Shown: positions 46,690 through 57,847 of the stretch, piece by piece
Numbering within the stretch: the stretch's first letter is position 1
How the letters are laid out: every line of letters begins with the position of its first letter
Assembly: GCA_023634235.1 (NCBI GenBank)
Contig: JAMKCF010000002.1
Coordinates: 12,588,591 to 12,652,590, forward strand
DNA from: Pisaster brevispinus
Taxonomy: Eukaryota > Echinodermata > Asteroidea > Forcipulatida > Asteriidae
Length of the DNA stretch: 64,000 nt
Direction: 5' to 3'
Translations under genes and position numbers: made by a program
Notes under the pieces: generated by a model
What the model saw: only the letters and a program-made list of their open reading frames with translations
The model's database searches: none
Told to the model about the DNA's origin: nothing

Positions 46690-47045
46690 ACAAAGTCTGA
46701 ATATTAAGGGCAGAGTGTCCTTTTGGTTATTACTCCATAAGTTAATGACCATGAAAACTTACTTAATAAATAGCACTGGAGAGCTGTTGATATTTATAAA
46801 ACATTGCTAGAAACGACCCCCTTTGGGACAATATAGTTTTAGAGAAAGAGTTCATTTTCTATCGACTGACAGGCATAGAACCATATCCGGCATCTGAAAG
46901 CACACAATTCTATGCAACAAGGGTGTTTTTTCGATCATTATTTTCTTGCAATGTCCATGATCAATGGAGCCCAAATTTTCACTGGTTTGTTGTTTTATGC
47001 ATGTATGTTGGGATACACCGAGTGAGGATACCGGTCTTTGACAAC
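46690..47045 (-). mobile_element. Family B element, near-full copy, opposite orientation
   Basis: Carries the complements of the 36838 motifs: AGCACTGGAGAGCTGTTGAT, GCAACAAGGGTGTTTTTTCG, ATGTTGGGATACACCGAGTGAG, ending near CCGGTCTTTGAC. No coding frame. The central palindrome seen at 37020 is not preserved here. Confidence 0.75.
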
Positions 47046-47754
47046 CACCACAAGTATATCCTGCCTACAAAGCTTCCATTGACAGTCTGTGAGGCTCCTT
47101 GCCAAAACTAGACACTTCCTGTCAAAACAGAAAAACTTGGTGTATTTTCTCATCAAACAGATATGAATATAAGAGCTTTCAAATAACACATTTTATCGCT
47201 GAAGGATCAAATGCTTTATACACAGGGAAAAAAAGGTCCCAATGTATACGTGCATGCGTGAACTACGCAGCAGTAAAGCAGGTGATAAATAATTAGCAAC
47301 TTAGGGGTGCGTGCCACGCATTTGACGTTCGTATGTGCTACAAATCTCCACACGCCAGGTGTTAATATTTTCCCCAAAAAATTATAACTGATGTCATAAT
47401 ATAGAAAGAGAATGTATTACAATTTGGTGTGCAAATGTTTAACTAGCCAATAATAAAGTGGGATGCGGAACATTTAACCAATCGTCAAAGTCCTTGGGTT
47501 TAGGGGGACCTAGGAGTTGGCGGGATTTTGTTTGGCAGTTAGATCACTTTGTCACAGTAGTGTAAGGCTGTGGCCTTCAATCACAAACAAAATAGTGTTT
47601 TATGTGTTTTAATTTGAATCTGTGTATAACACCCATGTACGACGACCGTGTGCATGCACAGCATAAATATTGCTCAACATAAGGAATACTTCAACACACC
47701 ACATCACATTGAAACCCAATGGCTGGTGTCTCAGTTGTCTTCACTTTTAATGCT

Positions 47755-48137
47755 CAGGGCTTGAATTTGTGGTAAGATTCCACAAGACCACAGGGCTTGT
47801 AGCCCCAAACAGTTTACCAGACCAGAATTTATTTCACAAGACCAGAATCTTAATAAAAAAAAGAGCTCTCTAAAAATGTAAACATGTAAATTGTTTTTAT
47901 TTGACCGAGCACTAAGAGAAGATTAATCTCATTTGTCTTATGTGTCAGTATATTTTGATTCTCAACTGGAAGTGTACAAAAACCAGACTCAAGGTCAACT
48001 TTTGAACATCTTTTCTTTCTGTTAAAGATATTACACAGTGGCTATTATTCAATCGAAAAACACAAGACCGCCGGACTTGTCAGGTCATGAGTTTACTGGC
48101 CTCGGGCCAGCCGGTCCAGTGTCAAATTCGAGCCCTG
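47755..48137 (+). mobile_element. CAGGGCTCG element (family F), 383 bp, clean target duplication
   Basis: Starts CAGGGCTTGAATTT, ends AAATTCGAGCCCTG (13 of 14 inverted). ATGCT is repeated immediately outside (47750-47754, 48138-48142). Interior as in 20343-20730 (ATTCCACAAGACCACAGGGC, AAGACCGCCGGACTTGTC, GGCCTCGGGCC). Non-autonomous. Confidence 0.88.
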
Positions 48138-49024
48138 ATGCTGTTCCACTGTTTCTGAGAAGCATTTGGCATGCATGATGCTTGATGTAGCCTTTACTCT
48201 CTATTTCTTGCCGGGCAAGTATCCTTTGTGACACTTATGTCAGACTTATGGAAATGAATTCAACGCAAGCACCATGTTTTGGGGAAGTAAAGGAATAACG
48301 GTCTGTTTCCATGCAGAGTCTAGAATTTACAGTAAAACCTCATCAGTCTTAAGACATGGTAGTCTTCTGATTTTAATCTGAACTCCAGTTTGTTAATCCT
48401 CAGAAATGCAGTAAGATTGTTGTTAAGTAGCCTGAAAAATCTATATCTACTCCGCGGCAGTAGACTTAAAAGCAAGACCTAGTTCTTTAGAACAAATCTA
48501 CATAGCTAGTAGATATACACATGGTGTTACCGCAAACCGAATATACATAGCCTGAAAAAGTGCATAAAAAGCTCATTGGCCTCTTGCTCTGACGTCACAC
48601 ACGGCTACTGTCTGCCCCATGGTTTGCGGCTTTTGGAGTCAAAATGCATGTTAAGATATGTGTGCGCATCTAGTTGACTGCCGGTTGCCTGAAATGCTCT
48701 CTGCACAGTTACACTTCGAGAATCTGACTCGCGAAATGGCGCGAGCAAGATTTGTGTTTCATGTAGGCCTAACGACACCAGGGTTAGTTTCAAGATTGTT
48801 CCTACTTTTTTTTCAAGCACATGACCTCCATAGGAGTAAAGTTAATGATACATTCTTGGTAGTTGAAGGAGGATGACGTCAAATGTCTCCTTCTGAACCT
48901 TGCCACTCCCCCCCCCCCACAATCGAAAGATGACAAGGCTGCCTCTTAAAACTTCATAAACATTCACTTCATGTGCATTGACTTCTCATAATCCATTAAG
49001 TGGCCGCAGAGTGGTCGACTTGTC
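48138..49024. other. Non-coding stretch
   Basis: TAGCCTGAAAAA occurs at 48429 and again at about 48549 around a TACATAGCTAGTAGATATAC segment, perhaps an unresolved repeat. The 48.6-48.9 kb frames on both strands are not supported. Confidence 0.4.
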
Positions 49025-49207
49025 AATGTCTTCAAGACCTGCACATGAGACATCTGGACAATGGCATTCGGAACAAAGACATTGACAGCGAAGCTTTATG
49101 CCGGCGATGACATTGGATCAAAAGATTACGGGAGTTTTCTTCGAGGATCGTTGGAGAATGTTCGAAATTTGGGAGGGTGCGTGGTTTCCCAGAAGCATTA
49201 GGTCTGT
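49025..49207 (+). repeat. Segmental duplication, copy 1
   Basis: GACATCTGGACAATGGCATTC, CGATGACATTGGATCAAAAGATTA, GTTGGAGAATGTTC and TTTCCCAGAAGCA match 49602-49792 in order with similar spacing. Between the copies lies a family G piece (GGACTCTGATTGTGGTGGTA, 49208-49330). Confidence 0.85.
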
Positions 49208-49601
49208 GGACTCTGATTGTGGTGGTAGGCCTGAAGCCACGTGAAGAAAGCGTGATCAGTTTTATATTTACATGGGCAGTCCGCAGTACAACGGAATCAA
49301 TTAAGAAGAAGTTTGAAGGGTTGGATTGTTAACCAGAACCAGTGACTTGAGGAAGGTATTGCACTCTACTCTGCCAAACAAGCTCCTAGTGGATGATACC
49401 CTTGCCTACATCCTTACGGACTGTGAAGGGGGTAACCCTGTTTCAGCCCCAGGAGTAGGTGGCAACATGCCCCTGGTGACAGTTGATCTGGGTCGACAGC
49501 CCAAATCAGTTAAGTGTAGCCCTCGATCACCTTGAAGTGGTCGTCCGGCCTTGTGAGTTAGGTGATAACAATCTTTTTTAAAAATCTTGAGGAATATCAC
49601 A

Positions 49602-49792
49602 GACCTGCCCATTGATAAGACATCTGAAAAATAGCATTCAGATCAAAGACGTTGGCAGAGAAGCTGTATTTCAGCGATGACATTGGATCAAAAGATTATG
49701 GAGTTCCTTAGGGGAACCGTTGGGGAATGTTCTAATTTTAGGAGGGCGTGTTAGTTTCCTAGAAGCAAAAAGGTCCGTGCCAGGCTAGATTT
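49602..49792 (+). repeat. Segmental duplication, copy 2
   Basis: GACATCTGAAAAATAGCATTC, CGATGACATTGGATCAAAAGATTA and GTTGGGGAATGTTC align with copy 1, offset about 577 bp. No coding content. Confidence 0.85.
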
Positions 49793-51139
49793 GTTGGACG
49801 AGCCAAGAAGTGTTTGTCATGGGGGTGGGCGGCCGATAGTTTGATTGAAGGAAGCTGTGATTGGAACTCACACAAAAATTATGGTGGAGAGGTGGTTTTC
49901 CATTACATGTACTTCCAATGAGGGAACAACTGTCTGTCTTCATATTCCACATTCAACAATCTGTGCCGCCTAAACTGCCTAATTAACTGCTAAAAATGAA
50001 ATTACTAGTGCCAGAGTAATATGATGAAATAATTTTTAAGAAGTAAGTGCTAAAAAGTTAAAAGTTGGTACAATTTAATCAAGTATGTCATTTCTCAGGA
50101 TTTTTCCGGATTTTAGGATTTTCTCAAAATCTCCTGTAGCCTTCAGATGGTCTTAGAAGAAGTATAAAGCAGTCACTATTAATTAAAAGGGAAGAAGAAA
50201 AAGTCCACATTGTACCCAAACCTGTAGTTTTGTCTTTCTAGTGATGCACAAAGTCTGTGAACCTCCCTAATTGAAACATCTGGGAGGTTCCGGGTCGAGA
50301 CTTGGGGGGGGGGGGAAACCCATGCAAGCCCACTAGCCATTTTCAGGAAGTGTCACATTCTCAAAAACATGTACGAAAAGTCACTGCCTTTTTAGTTTGA
50401 GAGAGCTTGACGAGAAGTCGTCAAGAAGCTCTTGCAACACACCTCATCTTCTCATTCAAATGACACCATATTGACACGGAGTAGTTTCTGACTTATCATG
50501 CAAGTACCTGTACTCGCCAAACACACCTGTATGTGTACAAATAAAACATACCTGGATTCTCAAGAACTTAAACCCTTCCACAAACACACTCCAGAAGGAA
50601 GTCTTGTATCTTCTGCTTGTACCCCCCCTTCAAGAAGGGAGATAAATAAAGAAGAGTATGGGTTGAGGTTACTCCAAAGTCGGCATTCTAACCTCTTGTT
50701 TTGAAGGCAAAACATGAGTGGTTGTGCACACACACATAAGTTGGTGGGAAAAGGCCCCTGAAGGGGTGCCAGAAGAATCTCCTTCCTGCCAGAAGTACGA
50801 ACAAAAAACTATATAAAGCAGTTTGCTTATCTTATGTGTCGCATAATGCAGACTTTGCTTAGAAAAGAATCCACGTGAAAGGGAAAGATTCTGAGGAATA
50901 TTGTTGGGGTTGGGGTCAAAACCTAAACTGTGATATTTGATCTGTAATTGTGCTTCAAATGTCTTTGAAAAATTGTCGAGCACAACTTCCTTTTTTTTTT
51001 TTAAGGTATGGATTACTTTTAAGAGAGAAATTCACTGGTCATCAAATTAACGCCCTCACACTAAAAAGCTAAGTCATCTGCTCGAATATTCTCAGCACTG
51101 TAGGGAGCAAACAACCTTTGACAGCTAATGAGCTCTGTT

Positions 51140-51490
51140 TTAAGAGCTCCATCAAGCAACACATACATGTTTCAGCCACCACAGGCTGTCATTTATATAA
51201 CTGGTTGAAGAGAAGCTAGTTATGGTGAAGTGCCTTGCCCACACCCAGAACGTCTCGGAATTCAAACCTACAATTTTGAGTTAATGTCACAGACTCGAAA
51301 GCCCACAATCTATTATAAAGTTCTATCAAGCAGTACTATTTATTTCAGCCACCATGCAAGGGTTGTGGTTTGTATAAATGGTTGAAGTGAAGCAAGTTAT
51401 GGGTGAAGTGTCTCACCCATGGGCACAATGACTAGGAATCTAACCCACATTTCTTGAGTTAATATCGCAGACTCCACTCTCTGTTATGGG
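51140..51490 (-). repeat. Tandem pair of SINE-tail-like repeats, about 175 bp each
   Basis: Unit 1 (about 51140-51305): TTTCAGCCACCA, AACTGGTTGAAG, GTGAAGTGCCTTGCCCACACC, CGGAATTCAAACC, GAGTTAATGTC.CAGACTC. Unit 2 (about 51318-51490): TTTCAGCCACCA, AATGGTTGAAGTGAAG, GTGAAGTGTCTCACCCA, GGAATCTAACCC, GAGTTAATATC.CAGACTC. The (A/C)GGAAT(T)CAAACC element is a degraded B-box complement. Confidence 0.75.
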
Positions 51491-52520
51491 TTACTATTGT
51501 TCAGCACCGTGAGTGACTGATCTCGGGTGTAAAGGATCTCCGTGCGGAGTCTCTCCACGGATTGAAGAGATCACCTAAATTTGTATTATTGATGTTACCC
51601 ATGTGACACCCGGGGACTTTTACCTACCCGATCGAAATAAGAAATTAACTTGTTTTCTTAAACAGCAGCCAAAGAGGACAATCGCCAAGGGATGTATCAG
51701 TTTTCTTATTTAATCTAAGACCAATTTGGGAAAGAAAAAAAACTGCAGGAAACTGGTAATAACTTCAGGGCAAAATAGTTTCTCCTGTGCGAAAAAAGAA
51801 AGAAGGTACAAGTAAGTTGAAACTCTGTAATGACAACGGCCACAGAATGTGAGCAAGGAGAAAGACGCTCAGTGTACGGTGTCATTCCTATCAGTTGTTA
51901 TCGCAGCATCAGGTGTCAATGTTTTTTTAACAGCCAGCGCACCGGGACGGGCCTAGAGATATTTTTGTGGGTTTTCTTTCATGTGGCTGGGGCATAGTTT
52001 CTGTCAATATTGAATTGAGAGCAGGGAGGGTTGAAAATTATTTCCAAAGATTGATGATGAAATCGTAGCCTGGCTCCTGGGCCTGAAAGGGGTCTCAAAA
52101 CAGTCAAAAGGTATTCCTGTGTTTTTTTCCCAGAACTTCTTTGTGCTGTGGATTTAATTGGCAGACATAAATGTTAGACATCATAAATAATGGTCTAACC
52201 ACAGTTTCAGTGTTATCCAGGCTGCGGTACCCACAGACATTGACTGTTATGATTTACTGCTTAAACCCGGGACCGCATTCTTTACAGAAAAATCCCATCT
52301 GGCACATGTTTTATTTATTTTTGTAATGACGAATAACATATTTTGTGTTGTAGAAGTCGCTGCTCACTACTCCAGATTACCCTTAGAGGGACAGCAAAGA
52401 TTCAGAGTTGATTCTGAAGTTCAAACTAGGACTGGTTTCCCTTCCAACCTCACTTTGGCTATGTTAATAAATTGAATGAAAGAGCAGACAAAATGGCTGC
52501 ATTAAAATCTCATTAATAAG

Positions 52521-52688
52521 CCCTGTTCAAAATCACCGTAGATTTGGCCTCAACGGCTCTGGCTGAGACCCCGTCAGTTATTTTGAAACAGGCACTTTTG
52601 ATACAGGGCTTTAAATAGGCAGAGGGAGTGTAAGCCGGAGGCAAAGCGGAAGCCATGGACCATAATGGTTTTTTGAACAGGGGCCTGT
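52521..52688. mobile_element. Inverted-terminal element related to family H
   Basis: GCCCTGTTCAAAATCAC at the left and TTTTTTGAACAGGGGC at the right are inverted. The interior includes GGCCTCAACGGCTCTGGCTGAGACC and GCGGAAGCCATGGACC, similar in sense to 35170-35290. No target duplication resolved. Confidence 0.6.
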
Positions 52689-52806
52689 AGAAATGGAATA
52701 CGGAGAGAATGCTAAGCTGAATTGTCATCCATGTCTGCGGTGCATGTCGGCTGTAGATATACTGTGCATGTACATTAAAGGCCTTTTTTTCACATTGTCG
52801 AGACCT

Positions 52807-52988
52807 GGGCCCAATTTCATAGAGCTGCTTAAGCAGAAAATTAATGCTTAACAATTTCCTGCTAAGCGGAAATGAGCAGGATACCAGTCACAAATTGTAC
52901 ATGCGACATGGTAGTTTGGCTGGTAACCTTATTCTGGTAAGCAAAATTTGATTGTGCTTTTAAAAAGCAGCTCTATGAAATTGGGCCC
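52807..52988. mobile_element. Fold-back element (family A), best copy, 182 bp
   Basis: The first 24 and last 24 bases are perfect inverted repeats (GGGCCCAATTTCATAGAGCT.. / ..AGCTCTATGAAATTGGGCCC). The core contains CTGCTAAGCGGAAATGAGCAG, ATACCAGTCACAAATTG, ACATGGTAGTTTGGCTGGTAACC. The whole could fold into a long hairpin. Non-coding. No unambiguous target duplication: flanks are AGACCT and TGATCC. Confidence 0.92.
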
Positions 52989-53064
52989 TGATCCGTGCCG
53001 AAAGATTCTTTGAAAGATGTGTTGACCTCATGAAATCTCAACATGCTTTAAACCCGCTCTGCTT

Positions 53065-53293
53065 TCACACTTTCTGACTCGAAATCCGTTTGTGGTTTCT
53101 GGGTTACATGTGCAAAACTCTACATATCTCAAAAAGCCTTCACCCACATCCGCAGCAGGGTTGGTTTGGACACGGATCAAGCGCCCAGACACAAGTCAAT
53201 GCCAGATTGAAATGTTGTAGTGTGAACACGTCAGTCAAACTTACAGGGGTGGAACCCACATCCAACACATACTTTTCATCGTGTGAAAAGGCC
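53065..53293. mobile_element. Possible TTTTCACAC-ended MITE relic
   Basis: The right end CGTGTGAAAAGGCC is the terminal sequence of the 28760 element. The left CTTTCACACTTTCTGACTCGAAATCC is a degraded counterpart. Limits uncertain. Confidence 0.4.
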
Positions 53294-55357
53294 TTTAGAG
53301 TCAGTGTCATGTGACATGCCTGTAGGAAAGAGAAAAAAAACACTGATAAGAAAGCTGACATTTGCCAAACAGCTAAAAATGCACGGCCGTGAAGCTGATA
53401 TGCACAGATAACTAAAGCATTCATATCTTTTCATTGAAAATCTGGATACATCTAAAATGTGTTTTCTAGATTATTGTTTCGCCTTATTTTTTGTTTCTTT
53501 TTTAGCCGTATCTAAAATCATTTGCTTAAGGAAGATAAACCCTCATTCAAAACACTCGACATGAGCTTTATTTGTTGAGAGAATAAATAAATGAAAAATA
53601 ATGAGCAGTTTTAGGTGTATGTGGTTGCACAACCAAGGGGTCGTAATTAGTGGAAAGCCATGACGTATAAATACCGCCAGTACGCTTAAAGCAACAAACA
53701 TGTTTATTTGTTTTTCTGACACAAAACAGCAACTATTTTTGGATTTAGAGAGAACACTTCCCTGTTGCCACAGGAACTGCGGTTGAAATCCATCGGGGGA
53801 CTTGGGAGTAACTGAAATGTCATTGAGAAACTTTGGAATTCGGTTGAATGTTTACATTGTAGAAAGTTTTTTTGCTGAACTTTAAAAAGTTCGACGGTTT
53901 AAAAAAAAAAAAATAGTTAGTGGCCTGACAATTCGACCTTAGCAGAGTCTTACTCGAAGGTTTTTATGATTTTTTTGAATGTGGACGCTTTGTTTTATTG
54001 GAGCATGTTGCACCAATATTTGCGGTCTTTGTAAAGTTTGATTGAGACCTGGTTTGAATTTGTTTTGCTACTTTAAAAAATAAACATCAACCCTTTGCGG
54101 TACCTTCACTTTAAAGAGTCGGGTCTCTAAACACCCTAAAGGGGTTACTGCTCCCCCCCATCACGTTTCTCTCCGGAGGTCAAGGGGGGACCAACACTAA
54201 TGTGACTGTTGTGACTCAACGTCATCTTGGCCATAACCGCCAAGGATGAACAACAAACAAATTGCTGTCCTTCTCCGGGGCCTGCAGACCACTCAAGACC
54301 AATGTGACAACAGCTTGGGTAGATAAAGTTACAAGAGTTATGGTTCCAGAGATTATAAAGATTGCCTCCTTTGGTACTTCTTTTGGTGGTGCTGTGGGTG
54401 GGCATTGGCTCATTGGCTCATTGGCTCATTGAATAATTACTAGCATTTAAAAAAAGAAAATTGTTAATGCAAGTTCGCCCCAAACAAGGCTAAAAGCCAC
54501 TCTCAGTGAGGGACTACAAGAAGAAAATATTTTAGATGAAAATAACTCGGGGGTGCTGAAGCGAAGGTAGAAATTGATATTCCTCTGAAAACAGTCTAGA
54601 TCGTGGGGATGGAGGGAAACGTGAACCAGGCAAGCAGTTCCAAAGAGATGCAGTACATGGGGGGAAAAAAAGCTCTCAGAATCGCGTTGTTCTACGCCTC
54701 CGCAAAGCAAGAGTGTCTGGGTGAGAAGAAGCAGAAAGCCTGGTTTCATAAATGGTTTTGAGTGTCTTAAATAAGTTGTAGCTTTGGAGTTTTCGGTTAA
54801 TGCATTTACAAAAGTCCTCGGCTTCTAGGATTTCTGGATTTGTCAGGAGCTATTTTAAAACCCAGTTCATTCGCTTAATACTTTGTCTTAACGTAATCAT
54901 GCTTCAGTAATGTGCCTCCAGCCTGGCACCACTTGCTTCACCTTTGACCTCTCCTCTTCGCTCATGTGAGGTTTGGTATTTTGAGGGATTGTCAACGTCT
55001 TGAGTGGCTGGGATGGACCTCTTGCCCCTTGTCCAGGCCTGGTGTGTGTTCCGTTGATGGTTGTCAACATCTCTCCCTTCCGCATCTTAGCATTTACTCC
55101 AGCTGAAGCGCATTGTTAAGTTTACAAGTGTGGGCAAAGTTGTCATCAAATCTTGAGGTATTATATGAGACTCGCTTGTCCACAATCTTTGAAACGGTTC
55201 GAAGACTTTGTTGTAGACTTTTCCCACTGATGGATCAGATTGTGTGTTTGTTGAACAGTAGCGGAAGGAAATTAATTTACTTTTTCCAAAACACAATGAT
55301 GTACTTTCTCATTTTCAAAGGGCCTGTACTACATTGGTAAGAGTCAAAATCTAAATG
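53294..55357. other. Non-coding stretch
   Basis: A GGCTCATT(GGCTCATT)n decamer-type repeat at 54405-54430. Short frames on the - strand at 54.1-54.75 kb have hydrophobic but unsupported translations. No gene called. Confidence 0.4.
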
Positions 55358-55425
55358 TTCACAGGTTTGTTCACAACTTAAATGGTATAAAGATAGATGG
55401 TCATGGTGGGGAATCTTCCCTTAAG
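55358..55425 (-). repeat. Family B-related fragment
   Basis: AAATGTTCACAGGTTTGTTCACAACTTAAATGGTATAAAGATAGATGGTC (in pieces) is the complement of 25455-25520. Confidence 0.5.
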
Positions 55426-55599
55426 ACAGTTTTTCTTGAAGTTTGAGAAATTAATAAAAACAACTAGTTTCGATTCTGCAAGTCCAGAACTTTATGTTTG
55501 AAAAACAGTGTAATCATAAAAGTCTTGTTTTCCCACTATTTGATTTATATATAAAAAGTCACATCTCATACGGTGATCCCTCTCCTGCTGCTTCCCAGG

Positions 55600-55810
55600 T
55601 TGTACCGTAAACTTGTTGGGTGTGATCCCTGGCTACACGGCAGTATACATGTTGATTGGCTTCTGACTGGCACCCCCCGAACAAAGATATATTGACAAAA
55701 TAGGGAGGGCTAGATGGCGCAGTTGGTAGAGTGCTGCCACCTTAATCCAGAGGTCGCAGGTTCAAATCCTGCTCTAGTAGATTTTTCTTAGCTCAACACA
55801 AACTTATTTT
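55600..55810 (+). mobile_element. tRNA-headed SINE-like element with upstream module
   Basis: A module with GTGATCCCTGGCT, TGGCACCCCCC and AAAGATATATTGACAAAAT precedes the tRNA-like segment. The same order appears at 60095-60260. After the tRNA part both copies run into a T-rich tail (ATTTTTCTTAGCTCAACACAA here). The limits are where the two copies stop resembling each other. Confidence 0.7.
55708..55779 (+). pseudogene. tRNA-like head of the SINE, not a functional tRNA
   Basis: 72 nt. Acceptor GGCTAGA pairs with TCTAGTA (5 strict pairs plus a G-T), D arm GCGC/GTGC around AGTTGGTAGA, T arm GCAGG-TTCAAAT-CCTGC. A box TGGCGCAGTTGG and B box GGTTCAAATCC are intact, so RNA polymerase III transcription is possible. 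The anticodon stem (GCCAC against CAGAG) cannot pair, which argues against a working tRNA. Confidence 0.8.
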
Positions 55811-56830
55811 CCTGTGACTCCAACGATCAATTGAGACTGAACTCTGTTTTTTTCGTGTGTCCGCCAAGTCACATTAAGTGCGGGTACTGGTCGTCGACAA
55901 CAACCAATGTTGGCCGCATGCTTTAATAAATTCAAAGGATTACCATAAAGAAAACTCTTATCCTGGGATAAGTGCAAAAGTGTTCGGTCCAAACTCACCG
56001 AAGCTTTCTTTGTCAGAGTAGAAGTGACCAGTGGTCAACGATGCCAAAGTTTTGGTAGGACTGGGTTTTGTTGTGGGTTTTGTTGTGGTTGTGTCCTTAT
56101 GTGGGTTGCAGCATTCAGCGAGGAGTTGCACCGGAACGTGAAATGCTGAAAGGGGGGAAAGACAACACCTTGTCTTAAATGGGTATCATGCAGTGTCCCT
56201 TAAAAAGCTTTTACATGTAGTTTGTTCAACTTGTGAAGAACAGGTCTCTTTTGTGAGTGAGGTGCATAATTCATGTTTAGGATTGCGAGTTAGTCACTCA
56301 TACACACTGCTATTCATCAGAGGTGTGTTTTTTATATTTCCTTCGCTCTTCATGGCACGAGCGAAGAAAGGAAAGGAATTCATCAAGGAGAGAGGAAAGG
56401 TCGTAGCTATATAGAAGGATTATGTAGTAGAGCTTACATCCGTGTTACTCAACCACACGTTGACCATTGTGGGGGTGACCATTCTTGGTCAGGCACAATG
56501 GTCATCCTCCCCTGTGCTTTTTGGTCACTCGCAACCTCTGTGTGACAGCATGTAAGGACAGTTTTTGATTGACCCTGTTGTCATCAGTCCTTGGATCAGA
56601 GTTTAAAAAAACTGTCCCCTGTCCCCATGAATCATTTCTTGATTGTGCAGAAGATAGATTTATAGAGAGTGATGTAAGGATTGGGGGGGGGGGGTGGAGG
56701 GTGCATGTGCACTTGCTCCTCCTGATTCATCTTAAGAACTTTGAATATCTTCTCAAGAAGGGTGATAGATCAAGATAAAGATGAGTCCAGGGCTGGTTGG
56801 GGGGGGGGGGTGGTGTGCTTGAAGATATGT

Positions 56831-56993
56831 AGGCCCGGTACTTCATTGTTGAAAGGGCAAGGTAGTTTCGCCTTGGTAAAAGGGACTTCAGTGGAAGAAA
56901 TTTAAACTTCTACTGGAGGATTTCAAAAGGGCCCCAAGGCAATGGCAAGGGACATGGAGGCAAGTGCCTCTATTGTCCCATGAAGTATCAGGC
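56831..56993 (+). mobile_element. Family D inverted-terminal element, better copy
   Basis: Starts GGCCCGGTACTTCAT and ends ATGAAGTATCAGGCC, inverted with two mismatches, and TA lies just outside on both sides. The interior matches 11541-11712 (CTTCTACTGGAGGATTTCAAA, AAGGCAATGGCAAGG). Non-coding. Confidence 0.75.
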
Positions 56994-57461
56994 CTAGATG
57001 TGTTTTCTCTGCCCCCCTTCCCTGTGAACAGCATGGCATGGTTCCAAGCGTGCCTCACTCTTCTTAAGAATTTGAAGTTGCGTTTCCCTTGAGGAGATCT
57101 GAGTCGAATTTCTTACTCTGTTTGGGTCGTCTTTCCAAACAGTGCCAGGGAAATTAGATTTGAAATTTTGGTAAGACTTATCGCTCATGGTATTTTGGTG
57201 TCTCCCCCCCCCCCCCCCAGGAGTAATTTCCTATTTAATCTTTACGTTAAGGATTTACCTGCCTCAGGAAGAAAAACATTTTGTTTGAAGGATTTCGCAA
57301 CAAGTGTTGTCAAAATCCTGATTTATACAGGCAGCTCATTTCAGAAATTGATTTATGGTGTTGGTGGTGAGGGGGGAGGGGGGATGACATGGCAAGTATG
57401 GACACTTCTTTAACTGTCATTTTCCATTACCCCCCCCCCCACCTCTTTATTTGTTGAGTTC

Positions 57462-57847
57462 AGAAAGTTGGTGCTTAGCAATTTTCTGGTTTGCTAAACG
57501 AAAATTTAGCAGAGAACAAGTCACAAACAGTATACATGCAGTGTTCTACCTTAACAGTGGTCCACTGGCCTAATAGCAGTTTAAACAACTGAATACCAGT
57601 CAAACATTCACTTGAAATGGTCTGGCTTACTAGTTCAGTGGTGAAAATCATTCTTGTTTCATTTGAAATATGGACTAGTGGAAAAAAAGCTGATGGACTA
57701 GTGAAATGACAAGCTAACTGGTCCTGCTGAAGTGCTGGCCAGTCAGTAAAAAAGTTAGGGGCAAACCCTGACATGATATTTTGGCTGGTAATCTGTTTGT
57801 GCTTAGCAAGACTTTTCTGTGCCTAACAGCTTTATTAAACTAGGTCC
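57462..57847. mobile_element. Fold-back element (family A) interrupted by another transposon
   Basis: Left half: GCTTAGCAATTTTCTGGTTTGCTAAACG, AACAAGTCACAAACAGTATACATG. Right half: ATATTTTGGCTGGTAATCTG, GCTTAGCAAGACTTTTCTGTG, AACAGCTTTATTAAACTAGGTCC. The halves join into a normal family A core once 57539-57770 and one ACATG are removed. Confidence 0.85.
57539..57770 (+). mobile_element. CAGGGTT-ended element (family C), 232 bp, nested, ACATG duplication
   Basis: Starts CAGTGTTCTACCTTAAC, ends GTTAGGGGCAAACCCTG (imperfect inverted ends), with ACATG repeated exactly outside (57534-57538, 57771-57775). The interior has AGTGGTCCACTGGCC, TACCAGTCAAA, GGACTAGTGAAATGAC. No coding frame. Confidence 0.88.

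Noticed and set aside
55708..55779. Functional tRNA gene
   Set aside because: A and B boxes and the acceptor and T arms are good, but the anticodon stem cannot pair and a related degraded copy sits at 60174. This is a SINE head.
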